Positions 11,213-20,557 of a stretch of 64,000 nt of DNA are shown piece after piece. The first letter of the stretch is position 1. Every line of letters begins with the position of its first letter. Below the pieces are notes generated by a model, which worked only from the letters and a program-made list of their open reading frames with translations, did not search any database and was not told the DNA's origin. The position numbers were made by a program, and so were the translations under genes. This DNA comes from Pantoea alfalfae (GTDB lineage Bacteria; Pseudomonadota; Gammaproteobacteria; Enterobacterales; Enterobacteriaceae): the NCBI RefSeq assembly GCF_019880205.1, contig NZ_CP082292.1:558001-622000 (forward strand). The letters are read 5' to 3'.

Positions 11213-11662
11213 CTACTTCGCCGCCACAAACAGCGAAACAATGCCTGCGGCAATCAGTGGCCCTACCGGCACGCCACGGAAGAACGCTACGCCAATCACC
11301 GTACCAATCAGCAGTCCCCCGATGACCGACGGCTGCACGCTCATAAAGTTCACGCCACGACCGCCCAGCCAGGCGACAAAAATCCCCACCACAATCGCCA
11401 CAATCGACTTCCAGTTGGCAAACGATTTGAGCAGCGCGGAGGCGGGCAGTGAGCCGCTGGCCAGCGGGGCCATCACCGCCACGGTAAGAATAATGATGCC
11501 TAAAGTAATGCCCTGTTTTTCCACATAGGGAAAGAACTGCGCCAGTGGGGTAATTTTAATCGCCAGCAGCACCAGAATCGAAATCGTGACCGCGTTGTTG
11601 TGAACGAAATAGCTCAGTACGGCAAGGGCAATCAGAATCAATGTCGAGGCGTAAGCAGCCAT
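11213..11662 (-). CDS. yeaL: DUF441 family membrane protein (YeaL-like)
   Basis: A 149-residue hydrophobic protein with about four membrane segments, recognised as the DUF441/UPF0756 family (E. coli YeaL). Function is unknown. In E. coli yeaL lies elsewhere on the chromosome, so this is a local difference from the ppa-ytfQ-fbp order. The gene directly upstream on the same strand (LprI-like, 61 bases away) may be cotranscribed. Confidence 0.88.
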   Translation of the reverse strand: MAAYASTLILIALAVLSYFVHNNAVTISILVLLAIKITPLAQFFPYVEKQGITLGIIILTVAVMAPLASGSLPASALLKSFANWKSIVAIVVGIFVAWLGGRGVNFMSVQPSVIGGLLIGTVIGVAFFRGVPVGPLIAAGIVSLFVAAK

Positions 11663-11723
11663 GGTTTCTCCCTGAAGGTGAATGAGCGCGCTGACTTCAG
11701 CCAGCGCAAAAGCCGGTTATCGA

Positions 11724-12134
11724 TCAGCAGTCATCGGGGTTAGCACAGCTGCCTTTACCAAGTGACTGCAACATCAGTGTCTGATTGCGCACCAGGCTCA
11801 GGCTCTGAGCGCTCAGCGCCACGCTGCCCAGCGAGCCTTGTGTAGTGAGCTGGCTGCGGCTCGCCTCAAGCCAGCTGTCGCGGTAGCTCAGCCAGGCACG
11901 CTGCGCGGCACGCAGTTTGTTTTTAGGTTCACCGGAGAGGGTTTTCATCAGTGTGTTGTACTGCTTATTCATCTCCTGATCCCAGGCCCGATTGGCCGCA
12001 GCGTAGCACTGGTTCATGGCAAGGGTAGTCGAGGCGTCATTGAGGCAGCGGTCGGGCGAGGCGTCTGTCGGCAGATCCTCTGCCAGCGCCGCCGTGCTGA
12101 GGCACAGCAGCATCAGAAGTAATCCTGGTTTCAT
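11724..12134 (-). CDS. Secreted LprI/DUF1311-type protein
   Basis: A 136-residue protein with a signal peptide (about 1-18, ending ALA) and the DUF1311 'lysozyme inhibitor LprI N-terminal' pattern: paired cysteines (RCLND...NQCY) and the stretch LRAAQRAWLSYRDSW typical of the family. Two more cysteines lie at the C-terminus (KGSCANPDDC). The family name comes from a mycobacterial lysozyme inhibitor; whether this protein inhibits lysozyme is not shown. It is divergent from the chemoreceptor gene. Confidence 0.8.
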   Translation of the reverse strand: MKPGLLLMLLCLSTAALAEDLPTDASPDRCLNDASTTLAMNQCYAAANRAWDQEMNKQYNTLMKTLSGEPKNKLRAAQRAWLSYRDSWLEASRSQLTTQGSLGSVALSAQSLSLVRNQTLMLQSLGKGSCANPDDC

Positions 12135-12216
12135 TCTTTTCTCCGGATAACGGATAAGCGGCGATTAGCTTGATGGATGTTCCCGTGATGATCAAGTTGT
12201 TAACACTAATCAGAGT

Positions 12217-12244
12217 TAAAGTTTCGCGCCGTTACTGCCGATAC
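12217..12244 (+). promoter_or_regulatory. Probable FliA (sigma-28) promoter of the chemoreceptor gene
   Basis: TAAAGTTT (12217-12224) and GCCGATAC (12237-12244) match the flagellar sigma-28 consensus TAAAGTTT-N11-GCCGATAA almost perfectly, but the gap is 12 rather than 11. It lies 60 bases upstream of the chemoreceptor ATG in the right direction, and would place that gene in the late flagellar regulon. Confidence 0.75.
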
Positions 12245-12303
12245 TTCATCCGTTTTAGGGCCGCTGGAAAATTCGCCTTTTCTCTTACACGGAAATTATC
12301 AGG

Positions 12304-13863
12304 ATGAAACAGATATCACTTCGCACGGGGTTGCTGGCATTGCTGGCATTTATGACACTGCTGCTGTTGGCGGTGAGTTTTATGGGTATCGTGGCAATTA
12401 ATAAAGGGAATCGCTCGCTGGATGTGATCAACCGTATTCAGGGGATCGAGCTGAACAGTCTTTACCAGAGTAATTCAGATCTGATGCGGGCCCGCGCTAA
12501 TGCAGCGCTGGCGGTGCGTAAAATTGAAATCGGTATGCTGGAAGAGGGCGCGGCAGTGACAAAGCTGTCGCAGGCGGATGTGGTGTCATCACAGCGAAAC
12601 CTGAAGCGCTTTGTGGATGCCGGAACGGTGACGGCGCACGGGAAAATGCTGGCGGACGCGATTTCAGCCAGTTACAAAGCCTATCTCGACCAGGGCATCA
12701 AACCGATGATGGACGCGCTTGATAAGCAATACACTGACGAATATTACCAGCTGCTGGAAGGCAACCTGGCGACGCTGGCGGCAAGCTACAACAACGCTGT
12801 CACAGACTTCAGCCAGTTCGCCGGACAGGTCACCGAGGCCCAGCTCGCACAGGCGGCCTACAATGAAACCAAAATGAAAATTCTGATCGCTGTGGCAGGC
12901 GTATTAACACTACTGCTGCTGGTGCTCGCCTGGCAACTGCTGCGCCGGATGCTGCTGCAGCCGCTGAATCTGGCGATTGTCCATCTTGAACAGATCGCGG
13001 CTGGCGACCTGTCGCAGGCGCTGCCGCCGTCCAGCAACAACGAGCTGGGCAGGCTTAATCATGCACTGAGCGGGATGCAGCAGTCACTGCGCACCTCGGT
13101 GAGTCAGGTGCGTGAAGCGAGTATGCAGATCGACATCGGCAGCCGTGAACTGGCGGCGGGTAACGTCAATCTGTCGCAGCGCACCGAAGAGTCCGCTGCC
13201 TCGCTGGAGCAGACGGCGGCCAGCATGGAGCAGCTTACGGCCACGGTCCGTCTTAACGCCAGCAACGCTCAGCAGGCGCATCAGCTGGCTAACGCGGTCT
13301 CTGATACCGCCGATCGCGGCGCTGAAGTGGTCTGCTACGTGATGGAAAAAATGCATGAGATTACCGATAGCGCCAATCGTATCGGCGACATTCTCAGCGT
13401 GATTGACGGCATCGCCTTCCAGACCAACATTCTGGCGCTTAACGCCGCCGTCGAAGCGGCGCGAGCCGGCGAACAGGGGCGTGGCTTTGCGGTGGTGGCG
13501 AATGAGGTGCGTACGCTGGCGCAGCGCAGTGCTAACGCGGCCAAAGAGATCCGCACGCTAATCAGTGATTCACAGTCGCGGGTCAAAGAGGGGACGGAGA
13601 TGGCGACGCGCGCCGGGGAAACCATGGATGAAATTTCTGGTGAAGTGATGCGCGTAACGGCACTGATGAAAGAGATCTCGATGGCCTCCGACGAGCAGAG
13701 CCGTGGCATTGAGCAGGTCAATCTGGCGGTCACGCAGATGGATGCAACGGCGCAGCAGAATGCGGCACTGGTAGAGCAGGCCACCGCCGCGACCCAGTCG
13801 CTGGAAGCGCAGTCCGGCCAGCTTCAGGCGACGATGGCGCAGTTCAGATTGCAGACGGCGTAA
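12304..13863 (+). CDS. Methyl-accepting chemotaxis protein
   Basis: Inner-membrane chemoreceptor of 519 residues in Tsr/Tar layout: membrane segment 1 (about 10-32), a periplasmic four-helix-bundle sensor (33-188), membrane segment 2 (191-213), a HAMP domain (about 213-265) and a cytoplasmic signalling domain with the conserved hairpin tip ([20 protein letters not shown], from about residue 368). It ends in QFRLQTA without the NWETF CheR-docking pentapeptide, so its adaptation would depend on other receptors. The ligand cannot be read from sequence. The sigma-28 promoter upstream fits its role. Confidence 0.95.
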   Translation: MKQISLRTGLLALLAFMTLLLLAVSFMGIVAINKGNRSLDVINRIQGIELNSLYQSNSDLMRARANAALAVRKIEIGMLEEGAAVTKLSQADVVSSQRNLKRFVDAGTVTAHGKMLADAISASYKAYLDQGIKPMMDALDKQYTDEYYQLLEGNLATLAASYNNAVTDFSQFAGQVTEAQLAQAAYNETKMKILIAVAGVLTLLLLVLAWQLLRRMLLQPLNLAIVHLEQIAAGDLSQALPPSSNNELGRLNHALSGMQQSLRTSVSQVREASMQIDIGSRELAAGNVNLSQRTEESAASLEQTAASMEQLTATVRLNASNAQQAHQLANAVSDTADRGAEVVCYVMEKMHEITDSANRIGDILSVIDGIAFQTNILALNAAVEAARAGEQGRGFAVVANEVRTLAQRSANAAKEIRTLISDSQSRVKEGTEMATRAGETMDEISGEVMRVTALMKEISMASDEQSRGIEQVNLAVTQMDATAQQNAALVEQATAATQSLEAQSGQLQATMAQFRLQTA

Positions 13864-13867
13864 AAGC

Positions 13868-13895
13868 AAAAAGGGCGCGAAATCGCGCCCTTTTT
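13868..13895. terminator. Terminator between chemoreceptor gene and fbp
   Basis: Perfect inverted repeat AAAAAGGGCGCGA / TCGCGCCCTTTTT around a minimal AA centre, with T5 on the plus side and A5 on the left, so it can stop both the chemoreceptor and fbp transcripts. Confidence 0.9.
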
Positions 13896-13921
13896 ATATC
13901 TCTTATTAAACCACTACCTGA

Positions 13922-14929
13922 TTAACCCTGACGGCAATCCGGGAACTCGGCCAGGAAACGCTCAACGTCGTTCACCATCGCCTCGTTACCGCAGTAGAAC
14001 GGGCAGCGCTGGTGCAGCGTGACCGGTGGAATATCCAGAATACGCTTCTGACCGTCGCTGGCTTTACCGCCCGCCTGCTCGGCCAGGAAGGCCATCGGAT
14101 TGCACTCATACAGCAGACGCAGCTTGCCCTGTGGGTGGCTGGCGGTGCTTGGATAGAGGTAGATACCGCCTTTCAGCAGGTTACGATGGAAATCCGCGAC
14201 CAGCGATCCGATGTAACGTGAGGTATAAGGACGGTGCGTTGGCAGATCCTCTTCCTGACAGAACTTCAGATATTTCTTCACACCCTGCGGGAAACGAATG
14301 TAGTTACCTTCGTTAATGGAGTAGGTGTAACCCGTTGGTGGATAGGTCATACGTTCGTGGCTGAGGCAGAATACACCCAGAGACGGATCGTAAGTAAACG
14401 CATGCACACCTGCACCGGTGGTATAAACCATCATGGTGGAGGAGCCGTAAACCACGTAACCCGCAGCGACCTGCTTGTTGCCTGGCTGCATGAAGTCCGC
14501 TTCAACAACCGGCGTACCCGGTTCGCTGACGCGGCGGTAGATAGAGAAAATGGTGCCGACAGAAACGTTAACGTCGATGTTAGAAGAACCATCCAGTGGA
14601 TCCATTAACACCACGTACTTACCGTTTTCTTCACCTTCAAAGATCACAAACTCGTCTTCTTCCTCAGAAGCGATACCGGCGACGATGCCGCGTGCTTTCA
14701 GTGCTGCCTTCAGTTTCTCGTTGGCAAACAGATCCAGTTTCATCTGCTGCTCACCCTGAATATTCTCGACGCCGCTGGCACCCAGAATATCCACTAAACC
14801 GGCTTTGTTGATGTCGCGGTGGATGATTTTGGCACCCAGCTTAATAGCGGAAATCAGCGCTGTCAGTTCACCTGTAGCGTGCGGAAAGTCATGCTGCTTC
14901 TCGACGATAAATTCGCCCAACGTTTTCAT
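13922..14929 (-). CDS. fbp: Class I fructose-1,6-bisphosphatase
   Basis: Gluconeogenic enzyme converting fructose 1,6-bisphosphate to fructose 6-phosphate in the cytosol. The protein starts MKTLGEF at 14929 (335 residues; E. coli 332); an in-frame extension further upstream is not supported by the family. The metal/substrate motif [11 protein letters not shown] is at 110-120. It is divergent from mpl, as in E. coli. Confidence 0.97.
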   Translation of the reverse strand: MKTLGEFIVEKQHDFPHATGELTALISAIKLGAKIIHRDINKAGLVDILGASGVENIQGEQQMKLDLFANEKLKAALKARGIVAGIASEEEDEFVIFEGEENGKYVVLMDPLDGSSNIDVNVSVGTIFSIYRRVSEPGTPVVEADFMQPGNKQVAAGYVVYGSSTMMVYTTGAGVHAFTYDPSLGVFCLSHERMTYPPTGYTYSINEGNYIRFPQGVKKYLKFCQEEDLPTHRPYTSRYIGSLVADFHRNLLKGGIYLYPSTASHPQGKLRLLYECNPMAFLAEQAGGKASDGQKRILDIPPVTLHQRCPFYCGNEAMVNDVERFLAEFPDCRQG

Positions 14930-15097
14930 AACACATTCCCTGAATCTTCGATGGAGTGGCAGCACGCGTAACAGTCTGCCAACGGATGCGTACGCAGTTT
15001 AGCCGATTGAACTTCAAAAACCATAGTCCTAATCCGTTTCTTCCGTCTGCGAGCGGCGTTACACTGTGCGCCGAACTTTTGAGTAATGGATCACGTA

Positions 15098-16450
15098 ATG
15101 CGCATTCACATCCTCGGGATTTGTGGCACTTTTATGGGTGGTCTGGCGGTGCTGGCTCGTTCACTGGGTCATCAGGTGACCGGGTCAGACGCCAACGTTT
15201 ACCCACCTATGAGTACTCTGCTTGAACAGCAAGGTATTGAATTAACAGAAGGTTACGACGCCAGTCAGCTTGACCCGGTGCCTGATCTGGTGATTATCGG
15301 CAACGCGATGACGCGGGGTAATCCTTGCGTGGAAGCGGTGCTGGAACGCAACATTCCTTACCTCTCTGGCCCGCAGTGGCTGCACGATTTCGTGCTGCGC
15401 GATCGCTGGGTGCTGGCGGTCGCGGGAACCCACGGCAAAACCACCACAGCCGGCATGGCAGCGTGGATTCTTGAGGCCTGCGGCCTTGAGCCAGGCTTTA
15501 TTATTGGTGGTGTGCCCGGAAACTTCGATGTCTCGGCAAAATTAGGAAAAAGCCCATTCTTCGTGATTGAAGCGGATGAGTATGACTGCGCGTTTTTTGA
15601 TAAGCGTTCCAAGTTTGTCCATTACTCTCCCCGAACCCTGATCCTCAACAACCTTGAATTTGATCACGCCGATATCTTTGACGATCTGCGGGCGATCCAG
15701 AAGCAGTTCCACCATCTGGTGCGGATCGTGCCGGGGCAGGGCAAGATCCTGCTGCCGGAACATGATCCTAACCTCAAACAGGTGATGGCGATGGGTTGCT
15801 GGAGCGAGCAGGAGAGCATTGGCGAGCACGGGCGCTGGCAGGCGAAGAAGCTGACCAACGATGCGTCTCACTGGGAAATCTGGCTCGACGGCGAGAAAGT
15901 CGGGGAAGTGAACTGGGCGCTGGTAGGCGAACACAACATGCATAACGGTCTGATGGCGATTGCTGCCGCGCGGCATGTCGGTGTGAAGCCGGAAGATGCA
16001 GGCCAGGCGCTGAACACCTTTATCAATGCACGTCGCCGGCTGGAGCTGCGTGGCGAAGTAAATAACATCAAAGTCTATGATGACTTCGCTCACCATCCGA
16101 CGGCAATTCTGGCGACGCTGGCTGCCCTGCGCAGCAAAGTGGGCGGCAGAGCACGCATCCTGGCCGTGCTGGAGCCTCGCTCCAATACCATGAAGATGGG
16201 CGTCAGCAAAAACGACCTGGCACCGTCGCTGGCGCGTGCTGATGAGGTCTTCCTGTTCCAGCCGCACCATATTCCGTGGCAGGTTTCAGATGTCGCAGAA
16301 GCGTGCATTCCGCCTGCACACTGGAGCGCGGATATCGATACCCTGGTAGAAATGGTGGCAAAAGCCGCTCAGCCAGGTGACACGATTCTGGTGATGAGCA
16401 ACGGTGGGTTTGGCGGCATTCATCAGAAGCTGTTGGACAGGCTGGCCTAA
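15098..16450 (+). CDS. mpl: UDP-N-acetylmuramate:L-alanyl-gamma-D-glutamyl-meso-diaminopimelate ligase
   Basis: Murein-recycling ligase that joins the recovered tripeptide to UDP-MurNAc in the cytosol. A Mur-ligase of 450 residues; the start at MRIHILGICG is chosen over an upstream in-frame ATG (15086) because E. coli Mpl begins there. The ATP-binding loop GTHGKTTTAG lies at 110-119, and the Mur-ligase middle and C-terminal domains follow in order. Immediately downstream lies a structured repeat element in antisense orientation. Confidence 0.96.
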   Translation: MRIHILGICGTFMGGLAVLARSLGHQVTGSDANVYPPMSTLLEQQGIELTEGYDASQLDPVPDLVIIGNAMTRGNPCVEAVLERNIPYLSGPQWLHDFVLRDRWVLAVAGTHGKTTTAGMAAWILEACGLEPGFIIGGVPGNFDVSAKLGKSPFFVIEADEYDCAFFDKRSKFVHYSPRTLILNNLEFDHADIFDDLRAIQKQFHHLVRIVPGQGKILLPEHDPNLKQVMAMGCWSEQESIGEHGRWQAKKLTNDASHWEIWLDGEKVGEVNWALVGEHNMHNGLMAIAAARHVGVKPEDAGQALNTFINARRRLELRGEVNNIKVYDDFAHHPTAILATLAALRSKVGGRARILAVLEPRSNTMKMGVSKNDLAPSLARADEVFLFQPHHIPWQVSDVAEACIPPAHWSADIDTLVEMVAKAAQPGDTILVMSNGGFGGIHQKLLDRLA

Positions 16451-16711
16451 AAACAGGCACCCGTTTCGGGCGTTTCAGACTGATGACAAACCCTAATCAG
16501 GTTGAATCTGGCAGCAACGCAGTTGCCCAAGGCGAAGGGAATTCGGTCAGAAGAGGAAAGCGTCCCGCGCTACGGATGACGCGGGCCGGGCGTGTCATCG
16601 ATGACAGCTTTTGCGTCTTTCCGATCTGACCGCGTTCTCTTTGCAGGCTCGGTCTTACCGCTACAGGGCCGAACTTTATCAACAATCTCCGACGCCCATA
16701 TCGGGCGTTTT
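16451..16711 (-). repeat. Structured dispersed element, copy A
   Basis: Read on the minus strand, this begins with the hairpin ACGCCC/GGGCGT (16692-16708), runs through a core (16689-16536) and ends in a CCCG-AAA-CGGG hairpin and a T run beside the mpl stop. The core aligns base for base, without gaps, to 46494-46647 of the plus strand, with 20 mismatches counted by eye. It folds into a long hairpin: CGGTCAGA/TCTGACCG, GGAAAG/CTTTCC, then a CCCGCG/CGCGGG arm and a GTCAT/ATGAC arm. Its substitutions are not biased to one codon position, so a protein is unlikely. It may be a small RNA gene or a palindromic repeat family; I do not recognise it. Confidence 0.8.
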
Positions 16712-16715
16712 TTTA
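16691..16715 (+). terminator. Terminator at the outer end of element A
   Basis: ACGCCC-ATATC-GGGCGT followed by T7 on the plus strand forms a good intrinsic terminator. Transcripts leaving mpl would cross the antisense of element A and stop here. Confidence 0.8.
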
Positions 16716-17032
16716 AACGTAGTATTCCCCATAATATTATCTTCTCAACAAATACCACATATTTTTGAATTTGATCTCCTCACTCTTCCTTCAGTTGCCA
16801 TATTTTCTCTATTAGTGTCTGAAACAGAAAGGCCACACCTGTCGGTTATTTTTAGCATCGTCTCTGTTGTAGCCGGGAAATAAATAATAACCAGAAGGAT
16901 TCAGGTTAAAAAATAACAGGTTTTATTTATGTGGCATCTTATATTAATACGGTTTTTAAATATAAGTTAACTTTGGGTTAAATGAGTTCGGATAATTCAT
17001 TGCCCTGATGACTGAGAATAAGGATGTTTTTT
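16716..17032. other. AT-rich leader of the KdgM-like porin gene
   Basis: About 315 bases, clearly richer in A+T than the flanking genes, with no convincing gene. It should hold the promoter and operators of the porin gene. I saw no operator good enough to name; KdgR and CRP sites would be expected by analogy with kdgM in pectinolytic relatives. An AAGGA ribosome-binding site lies at 17020-17024. Confidence 0.5.
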
Positions 17033-17773
17033 ATGGGAAAAAGTACAACACGATCATTGGCTCTGGGCGTTACGCTGTTATGCACTTCCGCAGCAGCACT
17101 GGCAACGGCCACGGTGGATTACCGGCACGAATACCGTCTTCGCGACCGCACGCACTATGACAAGCTGGGGCTGAGTACCACGCTGCCGGATAATATGTTT
17201 CTTGGCGTCGAAACCAAATTTAAAACCGGTGGCGCCGATCCAAAAGATAAATATTATAACGACACCGTGTTAAATGTGGTGGAAGTCACCTTTCTGAAGT
17301 CCTATTACTGGGGTAACTGGACGCTGTCACCTTTTATCCAGCCGGAATTTAACTCCTCGCGCACCGAATGGAAGTTTGGTGTGGCGCCCTGGTATAAAAT
17401 TAATGACCGCTGGTCTGTTGGCGGATTATATCGCCTTGAACTGACCGATTATGCCCATGACGATCAATGCCGCACCGGGGGGATTGATTATTGCGATACT
17501 GACCGGCATCGCACGGCTAACCGTTTTGATCTCTATCTGCGCAATAAAACCGATCGTCTCACCACCACCTATAAGCTGGTATATAAGCACGCGGATGCGA
17601 AACTGTTTGCTAATAAGCATGATGACTATGAACAGGAATTACAGTTCGATTATGCGCTTGGCAACGATCGCGTCTGGGTGCCTTACGTCACCTTTGGCGA
17701 TATCGGACGTTCTGCGACATCGAGCGAACGCCAGTTGCGGCTGCGCACCGGTATTCTCTATATCTATCGGTAA
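17033..17773 (+). CDS. Oligogalacturonate-specific (KdgM-type) porin
   Basis: Outer-membrane monomeric porin of the KdgM/NanC family, 246 residues; such porins admit acidic oligosaccharides such as oligogalacturonates. The second ATG (17033) is chosen because AAGGA lies eight bases before it. The signal peptide ends near residue 24 (ALA), and the mature N-terminus has the family pattern VDYRHEYR. Alternating aromatic beta-strand segments fill the rest. It ends YIYR rather than in a typical terminal Phe/Trp. With uxaCBA-exuT in the same window it suggests growth on pectin-derived sugars. A NanC-like substrate remains possible. Confidence 0.85.
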   Translation: MGKSTTRSLALGVTLLCTSAAALATATVDYRHEYRLRDRTHYDKLGLSTTLPDNMFLGVETKFKTGGADPKDKYYNDTVLNVVEVTFLKSYYWGNWTLSPFIQPEFNSSRTEWKFGVAPWYKINDRWSVGGLYRLELTDYAHDDQCRTGGIDYCDTDRHRTANRFDLYLRNKTDRLTTTYKLVYKHADAKLFANKHDDYEQELQFDYALGNDRVWVPYVTFGDIGRSATSSERQLRLRTGILYIYR

Positions 17774-17785
17774 GGGCTGCCGGGA

Positions 17786-17805
17786 GGCGGGCGAAACTGC
17801 CCGCC
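17786..17805. terminator. Hairpin between porin gene and darP
   Basis: GGCGGGC (17786-17792), loop GAAACT, GCCCGCC (17799-17805) lies between two convergent stop codons. It is GC-rich but lacks T runs, so termination may be weak or factor-assisted. Confidence 0.55.
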
Positions 17806-17811
17806 ATGGCA

Positions 17812-18357
17812 TTACTGCGCTTCGGCCAGCTCGCGCAGATACTGGAAAATCTGACGGGCAGACTTCGGCGGCTTGTTGCCCGCTTTCTCTTTCTGCGCGT
17901 TACGGATCATGCTGCGTAACTGCTGACGATCGGCATCGGGATAAAGCGCAATGACGTCGCTCATCGCCTCATCGCCTTGCTCAATCAGACGATCGCGCAG
18001 CATTTCCAGTTTGTGGAACAGCGCAACCTGCTGGTTGTGGCGATTCTTTAGTTTATCCAGCGCAATGCGGATCGGCTCCACATCAATACTGCGCAGCAGT
18101 TTACCGATCAGCTGCAGCTGACGGCGGCGACCCTCTTTCTTGATGCGCTGTGCCAGTTCGATCTCGGTGCGCAGGCGTTCATCCAGCGGGATTTTATCCA
18201 GCGAGTTTTTACCCAGATCAACCAGTTCGGCTCCCAGGCGCTTTAGCTCTTCTGCATCGCGTTTAATTTCACTCTTACTGACCCAGATAATCTCTTCATG
18301 TTCTTCTTCGTCATTATCTGGCACATCGTCGAGCCACTCATCGGGCTGTCTGGTCAT
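17812..18357 (-). CDS. darP: Ribosome biogenesis factor DarP (YjgA)
   Basis: A 181-residue DUF615 protein that associates with late pre-50S particles and helps mature the peptidyl-transferase centre in E. coli. It is highly charged, with an acidic N-terminus ([13 protein letters not shown]) and a helical body, and has no signal peptide. It is divergent from pmbA with about 115 bases between, as in E. coli. Confidence 0.94.
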   Translation of the reverse strand: MTRQPDEWLDDVPDNDEEEHEEIIWVSKSEIKRDAEELKRLGAELVDLGKNSLDKIPLDERLRTEIELAQRIKKEGRRRQLQLIGKLLRSIDVEPIRIALDKLKNRHNQQVALFHKLEMLRDRLIEQGDEAMSDVIALYPDADRQQLRSMIRNAQKEKAGNKPPKSARQIFQYLRELAEAQ

Positions 18358-18472
18358 TTCCGGGCTCCCAAAAAAAAGAGGCTAATCCTACCAGTTTATC
18401 GGGTGACTGCGAAATTGTTCTCTGACTCTGATAGACTCAAATCATTCACACATAAGATTAGACGGCAGGTCG

Positions 18473-19813
18473 ATGAACGTATCTACTCAGGTTGCAGAAC
18501 AGCGAAAAGTACTGGAGCAGGCCATTGCGCAGGCACTTGAACTGGCTAAAGCAAGCACTGACAGCGCGGAAGTGGCTGTCAGTAAGACCACCGGCATCGG
18601 GGTCAGCACCCGCTATGGCGAAGTGGAAAACGTTGAATTTAACAGCGACGGTGCGCTGGGCATCACCGTTTATCATCAGAATCGTAAAGGCAGTGCCTCA
18701 TCGACCGACCTCAGCCCGGATGCGATCAAGCGTACCGTGCAGGCGGCGATTGATATTGCCCGCTACACCTCACCCGATCCCTTTGCCGGTCTGGCCGACG
18801 CAGAACTGCTGGCCTATGATGCGCCGGATCTGGATCTCTACCATCCGTGGGAAATTGACGCTGATCGTGCCATTGAACTGGCCGCGCAGGCGGAACAGGC
18901 GTCACTGCGGGCCGACAAGCGTATTACCAACACCGAAGGCGGTAGTTTCAACAGCCACGTCGGCATCAAAGTCTTTGGCAACAGCCACGGAATGTTGCAG
19001 AGCTACTGCTCAAGCCGCCATTCGCTCTCCAGCTGCGTTATCGCTGAGCAGGATGGCAACATGGAGCGCGACTACGCCTATACCATTGGCCGTGCATTTG
19101 AAGATTTGAAAAGCCCGGATTGGGTAGGTGCAGAGTGCGCGCGCCGTACGCTCTCCCGTCTGGCCCCGCGTAAACTTCCGACCATGAAAGCCCCGGTGAT
19201 TTTTGCCGCTGAAGTGGCGACTGGCTTGTTTGGTCATCTGGTTGGTGCGATCAGCGGCAGCAGCGTTTACCGTAAATCGACTTTCCTGCTGGATTCAATG
19301 GGTCAGGAGATTCTGCCGGAGTGGCTCACTATCAGTGAACAGCCACACCTGCTGAAAGGGCTCGCCTCTACGCCGTTTGACAGTGAAGGGGTGCGGACTC
19401 AGGCGCGCGACATCATCAAAGATGGCGTATTGCAGACCTGGCTGTTGACCAGCTATTCCGCCCGTAAACTGGGTCTGACCAGCACCGGCCATGCTGGTGG
19501 TATTCATAACTGGCGCATTGCGGGTCAGGGTCACAGCTTTGACGACCTGCTGAAGCAGATGGGTACCGGGTTAGTGGTGACCGAACTGATGGGCCAGGGC
19601 GTCAGCGCCATTACCGGTGACTACTCACGCGGTGCAGCCGGTTTCTGGGTTGAGAATGGCGTAATTCAGTACCCGGTCAGCGAAGTCACTATTGCCGGCA
19701 ATCTTAAAGAGATGTGGCACAACATGGTGACCATCGGTGACGATATTGAAACCCGCAGTAATATCCAGTGCGGTTCGGTGTTACTGCCTGAGATGAAGAT
19801 AGCGGGACAATAA
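18473..19813 (+). CDS. pmbA: Metalloprotease-related protein PmbA (TldE)
   Basis: A 446-residue member of the TldD/PmbA family. With TldD (not in this window) it forms a heterodimeric protease that processes microcin B17 and degrades CcdA. PmbA itself is the subunit without the HExxH zinc site, and none is visible here. Family-typical C-terminal segments with GHAGG and [17 protein letters not shown] are present. It is transcribed away from darP and ends in a clear terminator. Confidence 0.95.
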   Translation: MNVSTQVAEQRKVLEQAIAQALELAKASTDSAEVAVSKTTGIGVSTRYGEVENVEFNSDGALGITVYHQNRKGSASSTDLSPDAIKRTVQAAIDIARYTSPDPFAGLADAELLAYDAPDLDLYHPWEIDADRAIELAAQAEQASLRADKRITNTEGGSFNSHVGIKVFGNSHGMLQSYCSSRHSLSSCVIAEQDGNMERDYAYTIGRAFEDLKSPDWVGAECARRTLSRLAPRKLPTMKAPVIFAAEVATGLFGHLVGAISGSSVYRKSTFLLDSMGQEILPEWLTISEQPHLLKGLASTPFDSEGVRTQARDIIKDGVLQTWLLTSYSARKLGLTSTGHAGGIHNWRIAGQGHSFDDLLKQMGTGLVVTELMGQGVSAITGDYSRGAAGFWVENGVIQYPVSEVTIAGNLKEMWHNMVTIGDDIETRSNIQCGSVLLPEMKIAGQ

Positions 19814-19826
19814 AGATGAATTCCTG

Positions 19827-19852
19827 AAGCAGCCTGTTGGCTGCTTTTTTTT
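19827..19852 (+). terminator. Intrinsic terminator of pmbA
   Basis: AAGCAGCC (19827-19834), loop TGTT, GGCTGCTT (19839-19846) followed by more T. Confidence 0.92.
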
Positions 19853-19873
19853 CATCACAATAAAAAGGAAGTA

Positions 19874-20263
19874 ATGATGCGTAAGCATGTGATTGCAATG
19901 TTGTCGGCTTCTCTGTTGTTCTCCAGCGTCAGTCTCTATGCGGCAGATCTGGAGCAGGATATGGACACGCTGAATGCGAACCTGAAAATCGTTAAGAAAA
20001 CGGACAGTGCGCAGGAGATGCAGCAGGCGTTAACCAAAATGCGTGCCGCGGCGCAGGATGCCAAAAAGTCGACGCCCGATAAGCTGGAAGGTCAGCCTGC
20101 TGACAGTGCGCAGATCAAAGACTATCACGCTGGCCTGGACTCACTCATCGCACAGATTGATGTGGTCAGCACGCTGGCGAAAGCTAACAACGTGGACGGC
20201 GCAAAGCGCGAAGCCGCTAAATTTGATGACATCCGTAATACTAACCATAAGAAATTCCGCTAA
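19874..20263 (+). CDS. cybC: Cytochrome b562
   Basis: Periplasmic four-helix-bundle haem protein of 129 residues including a signal peptide ending in LYA. In the mature protein Met7 (ADLEQDM) and a histidine close to the C-terminus (RNTNHKKFR) are the two haem ligands of the family. There is no CxxCH, as expected for b-type haem. The physiological electron partner is not known. Two adjacent ATGs could serve as start, with aaggaag upstream. It follows pmbA as in E. coli. Confidence 0.93.
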   Translation: MMRKHVIAMLSASLLFSSVSLYAADLEQDMDTLNANLKIVKKTDSAQEMQQALTKMRAAAQDAKKSTPDKLEGQPADSAQIKDYHAGLDSLIAQIDVVSTLAKANNVDGAKREAAKFDDIRNTNHKKFR

Positions 20264-20270
20264 TCCGACC

Positions 20271-20296
20271 GCCGGTCAGCCCGACCGGCAGTTTTT
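20271..20296 (+). terminator. Intrinsic terminator of cybC
   Basis: GCCGGTC (20271-20277), loop AGCCC, GACCGGC (20283-20289), then AGTTTTT. Confidence 0.9.
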
Positions 20297-20407
20297 ACCA
20301 TCACTTCTGCTTATTACCGCGCCGTAAACTACCGTCTGGCAGTCTGGTCGCCGCACAACATTACCGCCTGGCGAAGCTAACGCCATCATTTTGCGCATTT
20401 TGAGACG

Positions 20408-20439
20408 CAGATCGCACTAAGCATGCAGCCTGCGATCTG
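20408..20439. promoter_or_regulatory. Inverted repeat upstream of the DUF4310/4311 operon
   Basis: CAGATCGCA (20408-20416) and TGCGATCTG (20431-20439) are a perfect 9-base inverted repeat around a 14-base centre, about 120 bases before the first gene. The half-site centres are 23 bases apart, roughly two helical turns, which would suit a dimeric regulator; the PRD-type activator at the operon end is the obvious candidate. This is inference only. Confidence 0.45.
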
Positions 20440-20557
20440 ACGCACAACCTTCACTTCAATTTCCACTTGCTGCTGGAAATGTTGCCTCTCCACAGCCGGG
20501 GTGATGACCGCTAATTTATTTCTAACGCGAATTATCCGGTTTAACAGGAGTAGCAAG

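Noticed and set aside
16497..16758. Possible small protein encoded by the repeat element (both copies give a similar translation over about 50 codons)
   Set aside because: Counting the differences between copies by eye gives about 6, 8 and 5 at codon positions 1, 2 and 3, so no selection for protein sequence; the arrangement fits RNA pairing better.
20297..20557. A sigma-54 promoter for the dga-like operon
   Set aside because: The only GG-N10-GC (TGGCGAAGCTAACGCC) lacks the TTGCA end, and the operon regulator has no AAA+ sigma-54 activator domain.
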